Shown here piece after piece: positions 8,687 through 17,880 of a DNA stretch of 64,000 nucleotides. Position numbers and translations under genes: made by a program. The first letter of the stretch is position 1, and the number at the start of each line of letters is the position of its first letter. This stretch comes from JANQRA01 sp035550735 (GTDB lineage Bacteria; Actinomycetota; Acidimicrobiia; Spongiisociales; ZC4RG35). The stretch spans positions 48,491-112,490 of the forward strand of contig DASZOM010000017.1 of assembly GCA_035550735.1 (NCBI GenBank). Reading direction: 5' to 3'. The notes under the pieces are model-generated. The model was not told where the DNA came from and searched no databases. It saw nothing but the letters and a program-made list of their open reading frames with translations.

Positions 8687-9633
8687 CAGCTGCCACAACC
8701 AGTCTCGAGGACCACGACCGGTCCGAGGTCGTCGTCCGCGTACTCCCAGACCGAGATCCCGAATCCCTCGAAATAGGTCGAGTTGAGGACGATCTCCATC
8801 TTCGAGTCGCCGTTGAGGTCGGCAACGGTCCCGAAGAGATGAACCCCGCTGAACGCATCGTTCTCGTCCTGGACCACCGTGGAGCCGAGCACTGCGGTCT
8901 GCACCTGGTCGCCGACGACCTTGTGCAGGAAGGCGATCGAGTAGTCGCCGGGCTCGAGGATGAACCCGGGAGTCACCTCCTCGGCGACTGCCAGCACCTC
9001 GGTTGCCCCGTCACCCTCGAGATCGACCTGTACCACCTGTTTCATCACCGGGGCGGGAACGTCGAGGCCGCGACTGGCCAGCAACTCCCGAGCTGCTCCG
9101 GCATAGGTGCCGTCGTCCGCGATCTCCTGGAAGGGATGTGGCTGCAGGGGCCATGGTGCCGAAATCGCCAGGCCGTAGGGACCGGGAAGCTCACCGAGCA
9201 GACCCGGGTCCTCCAACTCGACACCGATCAGGCCGAGCGGCTCACAGACGCTCGTCTGCGGCCCTCCGGTGGTCACGGCAACCGAGCCCCACGTCACCAC
9301 CTGATAGTCCTCACCTCCGACGACCGGGAGGGCGCCTTCGGTCTCGGCGGAGAGCCACTCCGAGCCGTCCCACCAGCCGAGGGCACCGAACCCGGCGGTG
9401 ACCAGGGGCTGGTCCGCCCAGTTCCCCACCAGCAGCGAGGTGGAAGGGGTGGCCGCGGTCGTGGTGGTCACCGCGGCGGAGGTGGTTGTCGAGGCAACCG
9501 TCGTGGTCGATGTCGTCGCGACGGTGGTCGTCGTGGTCGCGGGCTGGGTGACGGAGGTCGTGGTGGACCCGGCGGGCTCACCGGGGCTGCATGCGGCGAC
9601 GAGCAGAAGAGTTGCGACGAGAGGTCTGCTCAT
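8686..9633 (-). CDS. Lipoprotein with Thr-rich linker and FG-GAP-like repeats
   Basis: A 315-residue exported lipoprotein: short hydrophobic signal ending in the lipobox LVAAC (Cys15), then about 45 residues of Thr/Ser/Ala linker, then a globular domain. Two Asp-rich loops, VDLEGDGATEVL and ADLNGDSKMEIVL, resemble the calcium-binding DxDGDG turns of FG-GAP/VCBS propellers, but only two are evident. Function unknown; probably anchored on the outer face of the membrane. Its start overlaps the maf stop by four bases (ATGA). Confidence 0.75.
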   Translation of the reverse strand: MSRPLVATLLLVAACSPGEPAGSTTTSVTQPATTTTTVATTSTTTVASTTTSAAVTTTTAATPSTSLLVGNWADQPLVTAGFGALGWWDGSEWLSAETEGALPVVGGEDYQVVTWGSVAVTTGGPQTSVCEPLGLIGVELEDPGLLGELPGPYGLAISAPWPLQPHPFQEIADDGTYAGAARELLASRGLDVPAPVMKQVVQVDLEGDGATEVLAVAEEVTPGFILEPGDYSIAFLHKVVGDQVQTAVLGSTVVQDENDAFSGVHLFGTVADLNGDSKMEIVLNSTYFEGFGISVWEYADDDLGPVVVLETGCGS

Positions 9634-10220
9634 GCCGTCAAGTTAGGCGGCGCGAAGAACTCGTCGAGGTTCCCCGCCACCTGGGCGACCAGTCGGGGAA
9701 GCAGATGCACCGGAAGGCCGATGACGGTGAAGGGGCTGCCCGTGATCGACTCCACCCAGAGCCCTCCCCGTCCCTGCAAGGCGTAGGCGCCGGCCTTGTC
9801 CATCGGCTCTCCGCTGTCCACGTACGCCGAGATCTCCTCGGCCGTCATCGGGAGCATCCGGACCTCGGTCACGTCGACCAGCGTGCGCACCTCCTGGCCG
9901 CGGGCGACGGCCAGACCGGTGAACACCTCGTGGGTGTCGCCCTGGAGCCGGCTCAGCATCGACCGCGCCTCCTGAGGATGGGCGGGCTTGCCCAGGACAT
10001 GTCCCTCGTGAACCACCGCGGTGTCGGCCGCCACCACCACCGAGTCCGGGAAGGTGACGGCGAGCGCCTTGTCACGCGCCACCCGTTCCACGTAGACCCC
10101 GGGCGCCTCGCCGGGGCGGCGCGTCTCGTCGACGTCTGGCGCCTCGACGTCGAAGACGAGGCCGAGACGGGAGAGCACTTCTGCCCTTCGAGGCGAGCCG
10201 GAGGCGAGGACGAGCCTCAC
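9630..10220 (-). CDS. maf: Maf family nucleotide pyrophosphatase
   Basis: House-cleaning pyrophosphatase acting on non-canonical or modified nucleoside triphosphates; 196 residues, normal length. The N-terminal LVLASGSPRRAEVL is the family hallmark, followed by DVDET, ARDKALAV, VVAADTAVVHEGHVLGKP and YALQGRGGLWVESITGSPFTVIGLP, which supply the conserved substrate-binding residues. It starts at GTG 10220, overlapping the amidohydrolase stop by four bases (GTGA). Confidence 0.95.
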   Translation of the reverse strand: MRLVLASGSPRRAEVLSRLGLVFDVEAPDVDETRRPGEAPGVYVERVARDKALAVTFPDSVVVAADTAVVHEGHVLGKPAHPQEARSMLSRLQGDTHEVFTGLAVARGQEVRTLVDVTEVRMLPMTAEEISAYVDSGEPMDKAGAYALQGRGGLWVESITGSPFTVIGLPVHLLPRLVAQVAGNLDEFFAPPNLTA

Positions 10221-11281
10221 CTCACCTGACCCCGACGAATGACGCGGGCCGGATGTGCCAGCACCCCGAGGTCGATGAGGGGGTCCGCCGGGAAGAGCAC
10301 CGCATCGGCGGGGACGCCGGGTGTGAACGAGTGATCCCGACCGGTGGCGGCGAAGGCCGCCGTCGACACCGATCTCAATGCCTGATGATTGGACAGCCCG
10401 TAGCGGCCGAGGGCGATCGCCTCGGCGCCGACGTCCGAGGGCGTGCCCACCAGGTCGGTTCCCGCCAGCACATGGACCCCCGCCTCGACGCCGAGCGGGA
10501 GCAGCCTGCGGAAACGCTCCAGGCCCTCGACGAACAGCCGCCCTCCACTCGAGCCCTCACCGAGCTGTGCCAGGGTCATCTCGCAGCGAAGCACGGTGGG
10601 CACCCACATGCCGCCGCGGCCGGCGAGCGTTTCGAGATCGTCCTCTTCGAGGAACATCCCGTGCTCGATGGAATGGGCCCCCGCCGCCACCGCCAGAGAG
10701 GGAGCCTCACGGGCCATGGTGTGGACGGCTACTCTCGCCCCGAGCGACTCCGCCACCCCTACCGCCTGACGCAGCTCTCCCTCGGTGAAGTTGGCCACCG
10801 GTCCCCGGCCCTTCCGGGGCCAATCGCCGAACATCTTCACCCAACCCGCTCCCGATCCGGCTTCCTCGCGCACCGCCTGACCCAGCTCCCCCTCTGGCAC
10901 CTCACGGGCAAACCCGGCGACGTGGCCATCCACGGCGGCGAGCACCCTCGCCGCAGCCTCGATGTCCGGCCGCTCGGTGGGCGGGACCGACTCGATCACC
11001 CGCATCGTGGTGTCGTCGCACCATCCCTTGTCGAGGATCAGGGTCACCCCCGCCGAGAGGGCGTGCCGGGCCCTCTCCATAGCCTCGACCGGGTCACCGG
11101 ACCGATAGTCGAGACGGGCGGCGGGCAGATGGGAATGGGCATCTGCGAGACCGGGGAGGGCCCACATCCCCTCCCCCAGGGTGTCGTCGCCAACACCAGA
11201 GGGCTCGGCCCAGCGGCCGTCGACGATGTCTCGGACCACCTGATCGCCGAATGGGGAGCGGAGAACGACCCGGAGGCTCAC
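10217..11281 (-). CDS. Metal-dependent amidohydrolase (imidazolonepropionase-like superfamily)
   Basis: A 354-residue amidohydrolase-fold enzyme. It has the HxH motif in LPGLADAHSHLP, later His ligands in AVHTMAREAPS and GAHSIEHGMF, and the barrel-end Asp in LAGTDLVGTPSD. The closest general match is the COG1228 imidazolonepropionase/prolidase-like group, but the hallmark HutI motifs are not evident, so I do not call it hutI despite hutUG lying 4 kb away. Start is the GTG at 11281; the divergent S41 peptidase starts only 32 bases away. First gene of the minus-strand run ending in dus. Confidence 0.8.
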   Translation of the reverse strand: MSLRVVLRSPFGDQVVRDIVDGRWAEPSGVGDDTLGEGMWALPGLADAHSHLPAARLDYRSGDPVEAMERARHALSAGVTLILDKGWCDDTTMRVIESVPPTERPDIEAAARVLAAVDGHVAGFAREVPEGELGQAVREEAGSGAGWVKMFGDWPRKGRGPVANFTEGELRQAVGVAESLGARVAVHTMAREAPSLAVAAGAHSIEHGMFLEEDDLETLAGRGGMWVPTVLRCEMTLAQLGEGSSGGRLFVEGLERFRRLLPLGVEAGVHVLAGTDLVGTPSDVGAEAIALGRYGLSNHQALRSVSTAAFAATGRDHSFTPGVPADAVLFPADPLIDLGVLAHPARVIRRGQVR

Positions 11282-11313
11282 GTGGGGACGGTAACTGCCG
11301 ATCTGTTCGCATA
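11282..11313. promoter_or_regulatory. Very short divergent intergenic region
   Basis: Only 32 bases separate the starts of the amidohydrolase (minus) and the first S41 peptidase (plus), so promoters of at least one must overlap the other gene. I see no convincing -35/-10 pair. Confidence 0.3.
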
Positions 11314-12696
11314 ATGACTTCGATGAGCCGGCTCGCCCTCGTCGCTCTCCTGCTCGCCGCGTGCGCCGGCGAGCCGGCGACGATCACGGAGGTGTCGCCG
11401 CCGACCACAGCGCCGTCCCCTCGGGTCACCACCACCGATCCGGGCATCGAAGTTCGGATCCAGGGATGCGAGACGCCACCGGTGACATTCAGTGCCCTCT
11501 GCGAGATCTACGACCTCTTGGAGACCTGGTACGTAGACGCCCCGCTCGACGACACCGCACTGGCCGGCCACGCCGTCACCGGGTTGGAGGAGTTCGCCTC
11601 CACCGACAGCGAAGACCCGCCACGGACGCTGTTCTGCGCCATCCCCGACCAGGCTTTCATCAACTTCTGCGATGCGCTGGCCGACCTTGTCGAGGAGTCC
11701 GCGATCCCGGTCGAGGAAGCCGTCGAGGCGGCCGTGGCCCACATGGTGGACACCGGTCTCGGCCCTTTCACCTACTACCTCCCGCCCGAACAGGCCGGGA
11801 CCTTGCGTCTGAATGGCGTCGTGGGCGGGATCGGCGTGCTGCTCGACGCACGCGATGCGGCTGGGTCGAAGTGCGCTCGCATCAACGAGGTGTGCCGGCT
11901 CCAGGTCGTGGTCGTCTTCGAGGACAACCCCGCCGCCGGCGCCGGGCTCGGTGAGGGGGACTTCATCGTCGCCATCGACGGTGCCCCGGTCTCGGGCATG
12001 GGCTTCGCCGAGGCGGTGTCGGCGATCGCCGGGGACGAGACGGGAAGTGTCACCCTCACGGTCGACCGGGGCGGGAACACGATCGATCTCGTCATCGAGC
12101 GCTCCCCGCTCTCCGTGCCCACGGTGGAGATCGACCTTCCCCGCGAGGACGTCGGCTACATCCGCATCCCCGACTTCGAGGCGGACATCCCCAGCCTGGT
12201 CGTGGCAGGCCTCGAGGAGCTCGCCGCCACCGGCGTGGGCACGATCGTGGTCGACCTCCGCGACAACCCCGGCGGCTATGTCGACGCGGTGATCGAGGTA
12301 GCCGACGAGTTCGTCGACGAAGGGCTGCTCATGGTGAGCGATGCCCCTTCCGAGCATCTGGAGTACGACGCGATCGCGGGTGGGCTGATCACCACCCAGC
12401 GTCTCCTCGTCCTCGTCAACCAGGGCACCGCCTCGGCGGCGGAGGTGCTGGCCGGCGCACTGCGTGACCGACGGGAGGCGGTGGTGATCGGCACCAAGAC
12501 CTTCGGTAAGGATGCTGTGCAGATACCCTTCACCTTGCGCAATGGCGGTGAGTTCCACGTGGCGGTCGCCCGCTGGTCGACACCCAACGGCGACACCGCC
12601 GGCAATGGTGGGCTCAGCCCCGACCGCGAGGTGAGATGGCCCGACGGCGCATCCGTCGACGAGATCGTCGACTTGGCCCTGGAAGCAGCCTCATGA
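11314..12696 (+). CDS. Lipoprotein S41 C-terminal processing peptidase (CtpA-like), first of a tandem pair
   Basis: A 460-residue lipid-anchored serine protease. Lipobox LLAAC puts the lipid-modified Cys at 17. A cysteine-containing N-terminal region (60-160) precedes a PDZ domain (about 165-262) and the S41 core with catalytic Ser374 (GTASAAEV) and Lys399 (TKTFGKD). The family cleaves C-terminal regions of exported or membrane proteins. Six Cys (52, 63, 108, 119, 187, 194) are at positions mirrored in the next gene, suggesting disulfides. The ATG at 11314 is used because the further upstream frame lacks a signal peptide. The stop overlaps the next start (ATGA). Confidence 0.9.
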   Translation: MTSMSRLALVALLLAACAGEPATITEVSPPTTAPSPRVTTTDPGIEVRIQGCETPPVTFSALCEIYDLLETWYVDAPLDDTALAGHAVTGLEEFASTDSEDPPRTLFCAIPDQAFINFCDALADLVEESAIPVEEAVEAAVAHMVDTGLGPFTYYLPPEQAGTLRLNGVVGGIGVLLDARDAAGSKCARINEVCRLQVVVVFEDNPAAGAGLGEGDFIVAIDGAPVSGMGFAEAVSAIAGDETGSVTLTVDRGGNTIDLVIERSPLSVPTVEIDLPREDVGYIRIPDFEADIPSLVVAGLEELAATGVGTIVVDLRDNPGGYVDAVIEVADEFVDEGLLMVSDAPSEHLEYDAIAGGLITTQRLLVLVNQGTASAAEVLAGALRDRREAVVIGTKTFGKDAVQIPFTLRNGGEFHVAVARWSTPNGDTAGNGGLSPDREVRWPDGASVDEIVDLALEAAS

Positions 12697-14093
12697 CCCG
12701 AAACCGAACGCTGACGGCCTTCGTCGTCCTCACCATCGTCGTGGCGGGGTGCTCCAGGGACGGCGGGTCCTCGTCCACCACCACGGGATCGTCGACATCT
12801 GCGGACGCCACCTCCACCACGCTCGGCCCGGGGACATCCGCGACCACGGGAACCGACCGTCCCCTCGACGTGGTCGCCTGTGACGACGCATCCGAGGACA
12901 TAGTCATCGTCTGCGAGGCGTACGACCTGATCAAGACCCACTACGTCGACGAGGTAGACGACGCCACGCTGGTCGAGGCGGCAGTCACCGCACTCGAGGT
13001 CCTCGACGGCTCCGCATCCACCGAGCCCCTCGCCTGCGCCCCGCCGACGGATGGGTTCGCCGAGGCCTGCCGGACCGCCACGGTGAGCGCCGACGACGGC
13101 CCCCAGGCTGCGGAGGCGATGGTCGCCGGGTTCGCCACATATGCCCTCGACCCCAACTCCGCCTATCTCGACGAGCAGTCTCTGGCACTGCTCGAGGAGG
13201 AGCAGGAAGGGGAGATCGAAGGGATCGGGGCGTTGGTGTCACCCGAGGACGAGACGATCCCCGGCGACAACAAGCAGTGCTCCGTGGTCTCGGAGACCTG
13301 TCGGATCCTGATCGTGTCCACCATCGCCGGCGCACCTGCCGAGGCAGCCGGCCTGAAGAGCGAGGACGTGCTGCTCGAGGTCGACGGCGAGTCGATACTG
13401 GGGTTGTCCGTCGACGAGGTGACGGCCCGGGTGCGGGGCCCGGCGGGCAGCCCGGTCGATCTCACCCTGGAAAGGGACGGGGAGCCGTACGAGGTGACCA
13501 TCACCCGCGCCGCCGTCGTGATCCCCCTCGTCGTCCAGGAGACATTCGGCGACGTGGGCTATGTCGCCCTCAACGCATTCACCGGCAACGCCGAGTCTCA
13601 GTTCGAGGAGGCGGTGGTCGACCTGCTGGGTGAGGGGGTGGACGAGCTGGTCTTCGACCTGCGGAACAACCCGGGAGGCTTTCTCACCACCGCCATCGAG
13701 GTCACCTCGGTCTTCCTCGACGAGGGCGACGTGGTCGTCACCGAGGGGCCCGACGAGACCACCAACTACCCGGTCGACGGTGATGCCATCGTCCCCGAGG
13801 ACATCGAGATCACGGTGGTGGTCAACCGGGGCAGCGCCTCGGCCTCAGAGGTGGTCGCCGCCGCACTCCAGGAGCGGGAGCGGGTCACCGTGGTTGGTGA
13901 GAACACGTTCGGCAAGAACACCGTGCAGCAGCGCTTCTCCTTGTCGAACGGTGGTGCGCTGAAGCTGACGATCGCCCGCTGGCTCACCCCCGGCGGTCAC
14001 GACTTCGGCGGCACCGGGGTCACCCCGGACGTCGAGCTCGACGTGGACACCCTCGCCCCGGAGGAGCTGGTCGCCGCGATCACCGGCGCCTGA
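12693..14093 (+). CDS. Lipoprotein S41 C-terminal processing peptidase (CtpA-like), second of a tandem pair
   Basis: A 466-residue paralogue of the preceding protease. Lipobox VVAGC places the lipid-anchored Cys at 20, followed by a Ser/Thr linker, an N-terminal Cys-containing domain, a PDZ domain (about 175-272) and the catalytic core with Ser383 (GSASASEV) and Lys408 (ENTFGKN). The cysteines match those of the neighbour (63, 74, 115, 126, 196, 203). The ATG at 12693 overlaps the previous stop by four bases. Tandem duplication with retained catalytic residues suggests division of substrates rather than decay. Confidence 0.9.
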   Translation: MTRNRTLTAFVVLTIVVAGCSRDGGSSSTTTGSSTSADATSTTLGPGTSATTGTDRPLDVVACDDASEDIVIVCEAYDLIKTHYVDEVDDATLVEAAVTALEVLDGSASTEPLACAPPTDGFAEACRTATVSADDGPQAAEAMVAGFATYALDPNSAYLDEQSLALLEEEQEGEIEGIGALVSPEDETIPGDNKQCSVVSETCRILIVSTIAGAPAEAAGLKSEDVLLEVDGESILGLSVDEVTARVRGPAGSPVDLTLERDGEPYEVTITRAAVVIPLVVQETFGDVGYVALNAFTGNAESQFEEAVVDLLGEGVDELVFDLRNNPGGFLTTAIEVTSVFLDEGDVVVTEGPDETTNYPVDGDAIVPEDIEITVVVNRGSASASEVVAAALQERERVTVVGENTFGKNTVQQRFSLSNGGALKLTIARWLTPGGHDFGGTGVTPDVELDVDTLAPEELVAAITGA

Positions 14094-14105
14094 GTCGGCC
14101 CAGGG

Positions 14106-14747
14106 TCAGCCGTCCACCCCGGGATATGCGATCCCGGTGTTGGCATGGCAGTCGTAGCCGTGCGGGTTCTTCCCCAGATACTGCTGGTGGTAGTCCTCGG
14201 CGTAGTAGTAGTCGCCCAGGGCCTCGATCTCCGTCGTGATCTCCCCGAAACCCCGTTCGCTCAGGACCGCCTGATAGACGTCCTTCGACCGCTTGGCCTG
14301 ATCGAGTTGCTCGTCCGTGGTGGTGTAGATGGCCGAGCGATACTGGGTGCCGATGTCATTGCCCTGCCGGTAGCCCTGGGTCGGGTCATGGGTCTCCCAA
14401 AACACACGGAGCAGCTCGTCATATGACACGCGGTCCGGGAAGTAGACGACCTCGACCACCTCGGCGTGACCGGTACGGCCCGTGCAGACCTCCTCGTAGG
14501 AGGGGTTGGGCGTGACGCCACCCGCATATCCGGCCGACGTCGTGTAGACGCCGGGCATCTTCCAGAACCTGCGCTCGGCGCCCCAGAAGCACCCCATCCC
14601 GAACACGGCGACCTCGGTTCCCTCGGGGAACGGCCCCACCAGCTGGTTGCCGTTGACGAAATGCCGCTCGGGGACCGGCACCGGCTGGTCACGGCCGGGC
14701 AGGGTCTGCTCCGGTGCGGGCATCTCCTGGTTCTTCCTGCCGAACAT
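14106..14747 (-). CDS. msrA: Peptide methionine-S-sulfoxide reductase A
   Basis: Repairs methionine S-sulfoxide in proteins. The 213-residue product has the catalytic GCFWG motif (Cys53), GYAGG, GHAEVVEV and the HDPTQ-x-QGND-IGTQYRS block typical of MsrA. A TTG two codons upstream is possible, but the ATG at 14747 lies six bases after a strong AGGAGG site and is preferred. It follows ridA on the same strand. The partner msrB is 24 kb away beside a NUDIX gene. Confidence 0.96.
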   Translation of the reverse strand: MFGRKNQEMPAPEQTLPGRDQPVPVPERHFVNGNQLVGPFPEGTEVAVFGMGCFWGAERRFWKMPGVYTTSAGYAGGVTPNPSYEEVCTGRTGHAEVVEVVYFPDRVSYDELLRVFWETHDPTQGYRQGNDIGTQYRSAIYTTTDEQLDQAKRSKDVYQAVLSERGFGEITTEIEALGDYYYAEDYHQQYLGKNPHGYDCHANTGIAYPGVDG

Positions 14748-14772
14748 CGTCAACCTCCTCCGTGGACCGTGC

Positions 14773-15156
14773 TCAGTCGGTCACGATCGCCTCGAGCTCC
14801 ATCTCCACGACCCAACGCGGGTCGAGCAAGTCGGCTACTACAACCATTGTGGCCGCCGGTCGTATTTCCGAGAACACCTCGCCGTGGGCGGCTCCGATCG
14901 CACCGGCGTGACCGGCATCGGTGATGAACATCCGGGTGCGCACCACGTGCTCCGGGGCGCCACCGGCCTGCGCCAGCGCCTCGAGCATGATCTCGAGACA
15001 TCTCCTGGTCTGGGCACCGGGGTCGGGATCGACGAAGTCGGTGGGCCAGATCGGTGCGGTGCCGGCGACGAGGACTCGATCGCCGACCCTGACCGCACGG
15101 CTGAAGCCGACAGTGGGCTCGAAGGGCGAGCCGGAGGAGATGTTGCGACGTGACAT
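14773..15156 (-). CDS. RidA/YjgF family protein
   Basis: A 127-residue RidA-type protein; the family deaminates reactive enamine/imine intermediates. Conserved segments are VLVAGTAP, QTRRCLEIMLEALAQAGG, VVRTRMFITD and the end VEMELEAIV. The Arg of the VRTRMF segment corresponds to the family's carboxylate-binding arginine. The frame is open upstream of the chosen ATG, but MSRRNISSGSPFE gives the expected RidA N-terminus. It is upstream of msrA, 25 bases apart, probably in one transcript. Confidence 0.88.
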   Translation of the reverse strand: MSRRNISSGSPFEPTVGFSRAVRVGDRVLVAGTAPIWPTDFVDPDPGAQTRRCLEIMLEALAQAGGAPEHVVRTRMFITDAGHAGAIGAAHGEVFSEIRPAATMVVVADLLDPRWVVEMELEAIVTD

Positions 15157-15306
15157 GAGGGCAAAGGGTATGCGGCGGAGGCGACCTGCGGGCTGGGACG
15201 GTTCCCATGACACCCGATTTCGTCAAGTAGCACAAGGGAAAACGGCCGGAAGCCCAACTTCGCACTTCACCCACCGGTAACCATTGGGTAGGGTTCCCGT
15301 CACCCC
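15157..15306. other. Divergent intergenic region without recognised elements
   Basis: The 150 bases between ridA (minus) and the SLT-domain gene (plus) should contain both promoters. I find no clear -35/-10 pair and nothing resembling a ydaO-type riboswitch, which sometimes precedes actinobacterial cell-wall lytic genes and would be hard to fit here. Confidence 0.4.
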
Positions 15307-16470
15307 ATGCGGCCGCTTCGCCCTCTATCGGCACTCCTCGCCTCCGCCCTCCTGGTCTCGGTTCTCACCTCCGGCGAGCCATTGGCACGCGCCCAGTCGA
15401 CCGGAGATGCCCAGGATGCCGCCCAGAGAGCACAGCAACGGGCCGAAGCCGCAACCGGTCTGGTCGACGAGGCGGTGGCCAACCGGGACCAGATCGAGAG
15501 GATGCTGGCCGACTCCATCACCCGGATGAACGAGCTCGCCACCGAGCTGTCGATCGTCGGGTCGAATCTGGACCGGGTCGCCAGCCAGGTGGGTTATGCC
15601 GATGTCGAGCTCGCCGGGATCCAGGCCGACATCGAGACCCAGGCAGTCGACGCCTACATGACCGTGGTCTCCTCTCCCAGCGTCTCCCTGGTGAACACGT
15701 CGACGGTGGAGAAGGCCCTCGTGGCGACCTCGGTCGTCGAGGACGTGGTGGCCGATGGCAAGGCGACCGTCGGTGAGCTGACCGCCAAGCGAAAGGACCT
15801 GGTGGCCCTTCAGGAGGCGTTCCTCGCCGATCAGGAGCGGTATCGGGCCCTCCAGGAGGAGATGGACGCCGAAGTCGCCAAGTACACCGCCCTCTTCGAG
15901 GAGGCCGATGCCGAGGTGGCCGGGGCGATCAGGGAAGCCCAGAGCGCCGAGCAGGCCTACCGGGCCGCCCTGACCGCGGTACAGGTCGCCGAGGCCAAGG
16001 AGGAGGAGCGGAGACGTCAGGAGCAACGCGGTGACGTCACCACGACCACTTCTCCACCGGCGACCAGCCAGCCCTCCAACCCGACGACCACCACCTCGCC
16101 TCCTGCGCCGACGACCACCGAGGGAGGCGGAGGCGGTGGAGGCCCGTGGAACCATCCGCCGGCAGTCGAGCAGTGGCGCGGTTTGGTCTCCTCGTTCTTC
16201 CCGTCTAGCCGGGTGGAGGAGGCCCTCCGCATCATCGACTGTGAGTCCAACGGCGATCCCGACGCCCTCAACCCCTACTCGGGCGCCGCCGGGCTGTTCC
16301 AATTCCTCCCCTCCACCTGGGCCTCGGCCTCCGCCGGCGCAGGCTATGGAGGCTCGAGCGTGCTCGACCCGGAGGCCAACATCGCCTCGGCCGCCTGGTT
16401 GGCCGGGAACTACGAGAACCAGGGGCTCTACTACTGGCAGGCGTGGAGCTGTCGCAGGGTGCTGGGTTGA
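15307..16470 (+). CDS. Exported coiled-coil protein with C-terminal lytic-transglycosylase-like (SLT) domain
   Basis: A 387-residue secreted protein. A signal peptide (1-30, ending ARA) is followed by a long Ala/Glu-rich coiled coil (about 35-240) with a PcsB/FtsX-partner-like look, a Thr/Pro and poly-Gly linker (245-280), and an SLT/lysozyme-like domain with catalytic-type Glu in IDCESNGDPDALNP, then GAAGLFQFLPSTW and ANIASAAWLAGNY. It probably cleaves or remodels peptidoglycan, with the coiled coil acting in localisation or regulation; this division of labour is inference. It is followed 24 bases later by a cation antiporter gene. Confidence 0.85.
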   Translation: MRPLRPLSALLASALLVSVLTSGEPLARAQSTGDAQDAAQRAQQRAEAATGLVDEAVANRDQIERMLADSITRMNELATELSIVGSNLDRVASQVGYADVELAGIQADIETQAVDAYMTVVSSPSVSLVNTSTVEKALVATSVVEDVVADGKATVGELTAKRKDLVALQEAFLADQERYRALQEEMDAEVAKYTALFEEADAEVAGAIREAQSAEQAYRAALTAVQVAEAKEEERRRQEQRGDVTTTTSPPATSQPSNPTTTTSPPAPTTTEGGGGGGGPWNHPPAVEQWRGLVSSFFPSSRVEEALRIIDCESNGDPDALNPYSGAAGLFQFLPSTWASASAGAGYGGSSVLDPEANIASAAWLAGNYENQGLYYWQAWSCRRVLG

Positions 16471-16494
16471 CGGCTACTTAGACTGCCGCCCCCC

Positions 16495-17817
16495 ATGAAG
16501 ACCCAGGAACTCGAGCCCGGGCGTCAGATCGCCCTCATCGTCCTCGCGTTGGCGGCGACCATCCCCGGTGTCGTCCTCAAGTTCGGGGTCGAGCATCCGG
16601 ATCCGATCCTCGCCTCGTTCCTCTTCGGGATCGCAATCGTCGGCGCCGCCTTCATGATCTCCTGGGCCGCCGAGATCATCCAGCTCGACGTGGGAGGCGG
16701 GCTCGCCTTGGCCCTGCTCGCACTGATCGCCGTCCTGCCCGAGTACGCAGTCGACTTCGTGCTCACCGCGCAGGCGGGCCGTGAGTTCGCCGCGACCGGG
16801 GCCGCGGACGAGTTCGGGCCTCTCGCCCTGGCCAACATGACGGGCGCCAATCAGCTTCTGATCGGGTTCGGCTGGCCCCTGGTGATCCTGCTGGGGACAT
16901 GGCGGGTACGCCGGACCAGGGCCACGCCACGGGAGGCCGAGAACGCGACCCCCACCAACGTCAACCTGAGCCGGGCCCAGTCGGTGGACATCGCCTATCT
17001 CGCGATCGCCTCGATCTACGGGATGACGCTGTTCCTCAAGGACACGCTCACCCCGTTCGACGCCGTCGTCCTCGTCGGGATCTACGTCGCCTACATGATC
17101 CGTCTCTCCCGGGCCACTCCGGGCGAGCCCCACCTCGTCGGGCCCAGCGCCTACATCGGCTCGTTGCCCAAGGGACGGCGCCGGGTGATCAACTACCTGC
17201 TCTTCGCGGCATCCGCTGCGGTGATCGTCACGGTGGCCGAACCCTTCGCAGAATCCCTACAGGAGCTGGGGGAGGAGATCGGGATCAGCGAGTTCCTCCT
17301 GCTCAAATGGCTGGCGCCACTGGCCTCGGAGGCGCCGGAGCTCCTGATCGCCACCCTCTTCGCCTGGCGTCTCGCGGCACGAACCGGGATCGGTGCCTTG
17401 ATCTCCTCGAAGGTGAACCAGTGGACCCTGCTCGTCGGGACCCTCCCCCTCGTCTTCATGGCCTTCGCCGGCGAGCTCACCGGGCTGCCGCTGAACGAGG
17501 TGCAGAGAGACGAGCTGTGGGTGACGGCGACTCAATCGGTGTTCGCGGTCGCCATCATCGCCAGCCGGTCGATCAGCCGGACCGAGGCCCTGGCCATGCT
17601 CGGGCTGTTCGTGGTGCAGCTCGCCGAGTCATGGCTCGCCGAGGTCGGGGTGATATCCCATGGGATCGCGGCAGGAGCGCGGATCGGGGTCGGTGTGATG
17701 TTCCTCCTCGCCGCCGCCTGGGTCCTGCGTCGTGACTTCCGGGTGTTCACCCGGGCGCTCCGCGACGGGTTCCGCACCTCGTGGTCGGAGCTGGAGGCCC
17801 GCCAAGAGCACATCTGA
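16495..17817 (+). CDS. Ca2+:cation antiporter (CaCA) family membrane protein
   Basis: A 440-residue integral membrane protein with about ten hydrophobic segments arranged as two alpha repeats. The first reads LIAVLPEYAVDFV...LANMTGANQLL and the second LAPLASEAPELLIATLF...SSKVNQWTLL; the acidic residues (VLPEY and SEAPE) correspond to the ion-binding Glu of sodium/calcium exchangers. It would exchange Ca2+ or another cation for Na+ or H+ across the cytoplasmic membrane. The specific ion cannot be read from sequence. Confidence 0.88.
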   Translation: MKTQELEPGRQIALIVLALAATIPGVVLKFGVEHPDPILASFLFGIAIVGAAFMISWAAEIIQLDVGGGLALALLALIAVLPEYAVDFVLTAQAGREFAATGAADEFGPLALANMTGANQLLIGFGWPLVILLGTWRVRRTRATPREAENATPTNVNLSRAQSVDIAYLAIASIYGMTLFLKDTLTPFDAVVLVGIYVAYMIRLSRATPGEPHLVGPSAYIGSLPKGRRRVINYLLFAASAAVIVTVAEPFAESLQELGEEIGISEFLLLKWLAPLASEAPELLIATLFAWRLAARTGIGALISSKVNQWTLLVGTLPLVFMAFAGELTGLPLNEVQRDELWVTATQSVFAVAIIASRSISRTEALAMLGLFVVQLAESWLAEVGVISHGIAAGARIGVGVMFLLAAAWVLRRDFRVFTRALRDGFRTSWSELEARQEHI

Positions 17818-17880
17818 CGACCCCCTTCCCCTGTGACGGGATCACGTCGTATCTTCGACGACGAGGAAAGGGGCACAGTC

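Noticed and set aside
10217..11281. Assignment of the amidohydrolase as imidazolonepropionase (hutI)
   Set aside because: It belongs to the same superfamily and is near hutUG, but the specific HutI motifs are not evident and it is on the opposite strand in a different operon.
15157..15306. ydaO-type riboswitch before the SLT-domain gene
   Set aside because: The region is short, must hold two divergent promoters, and I could not identify the conserved core.
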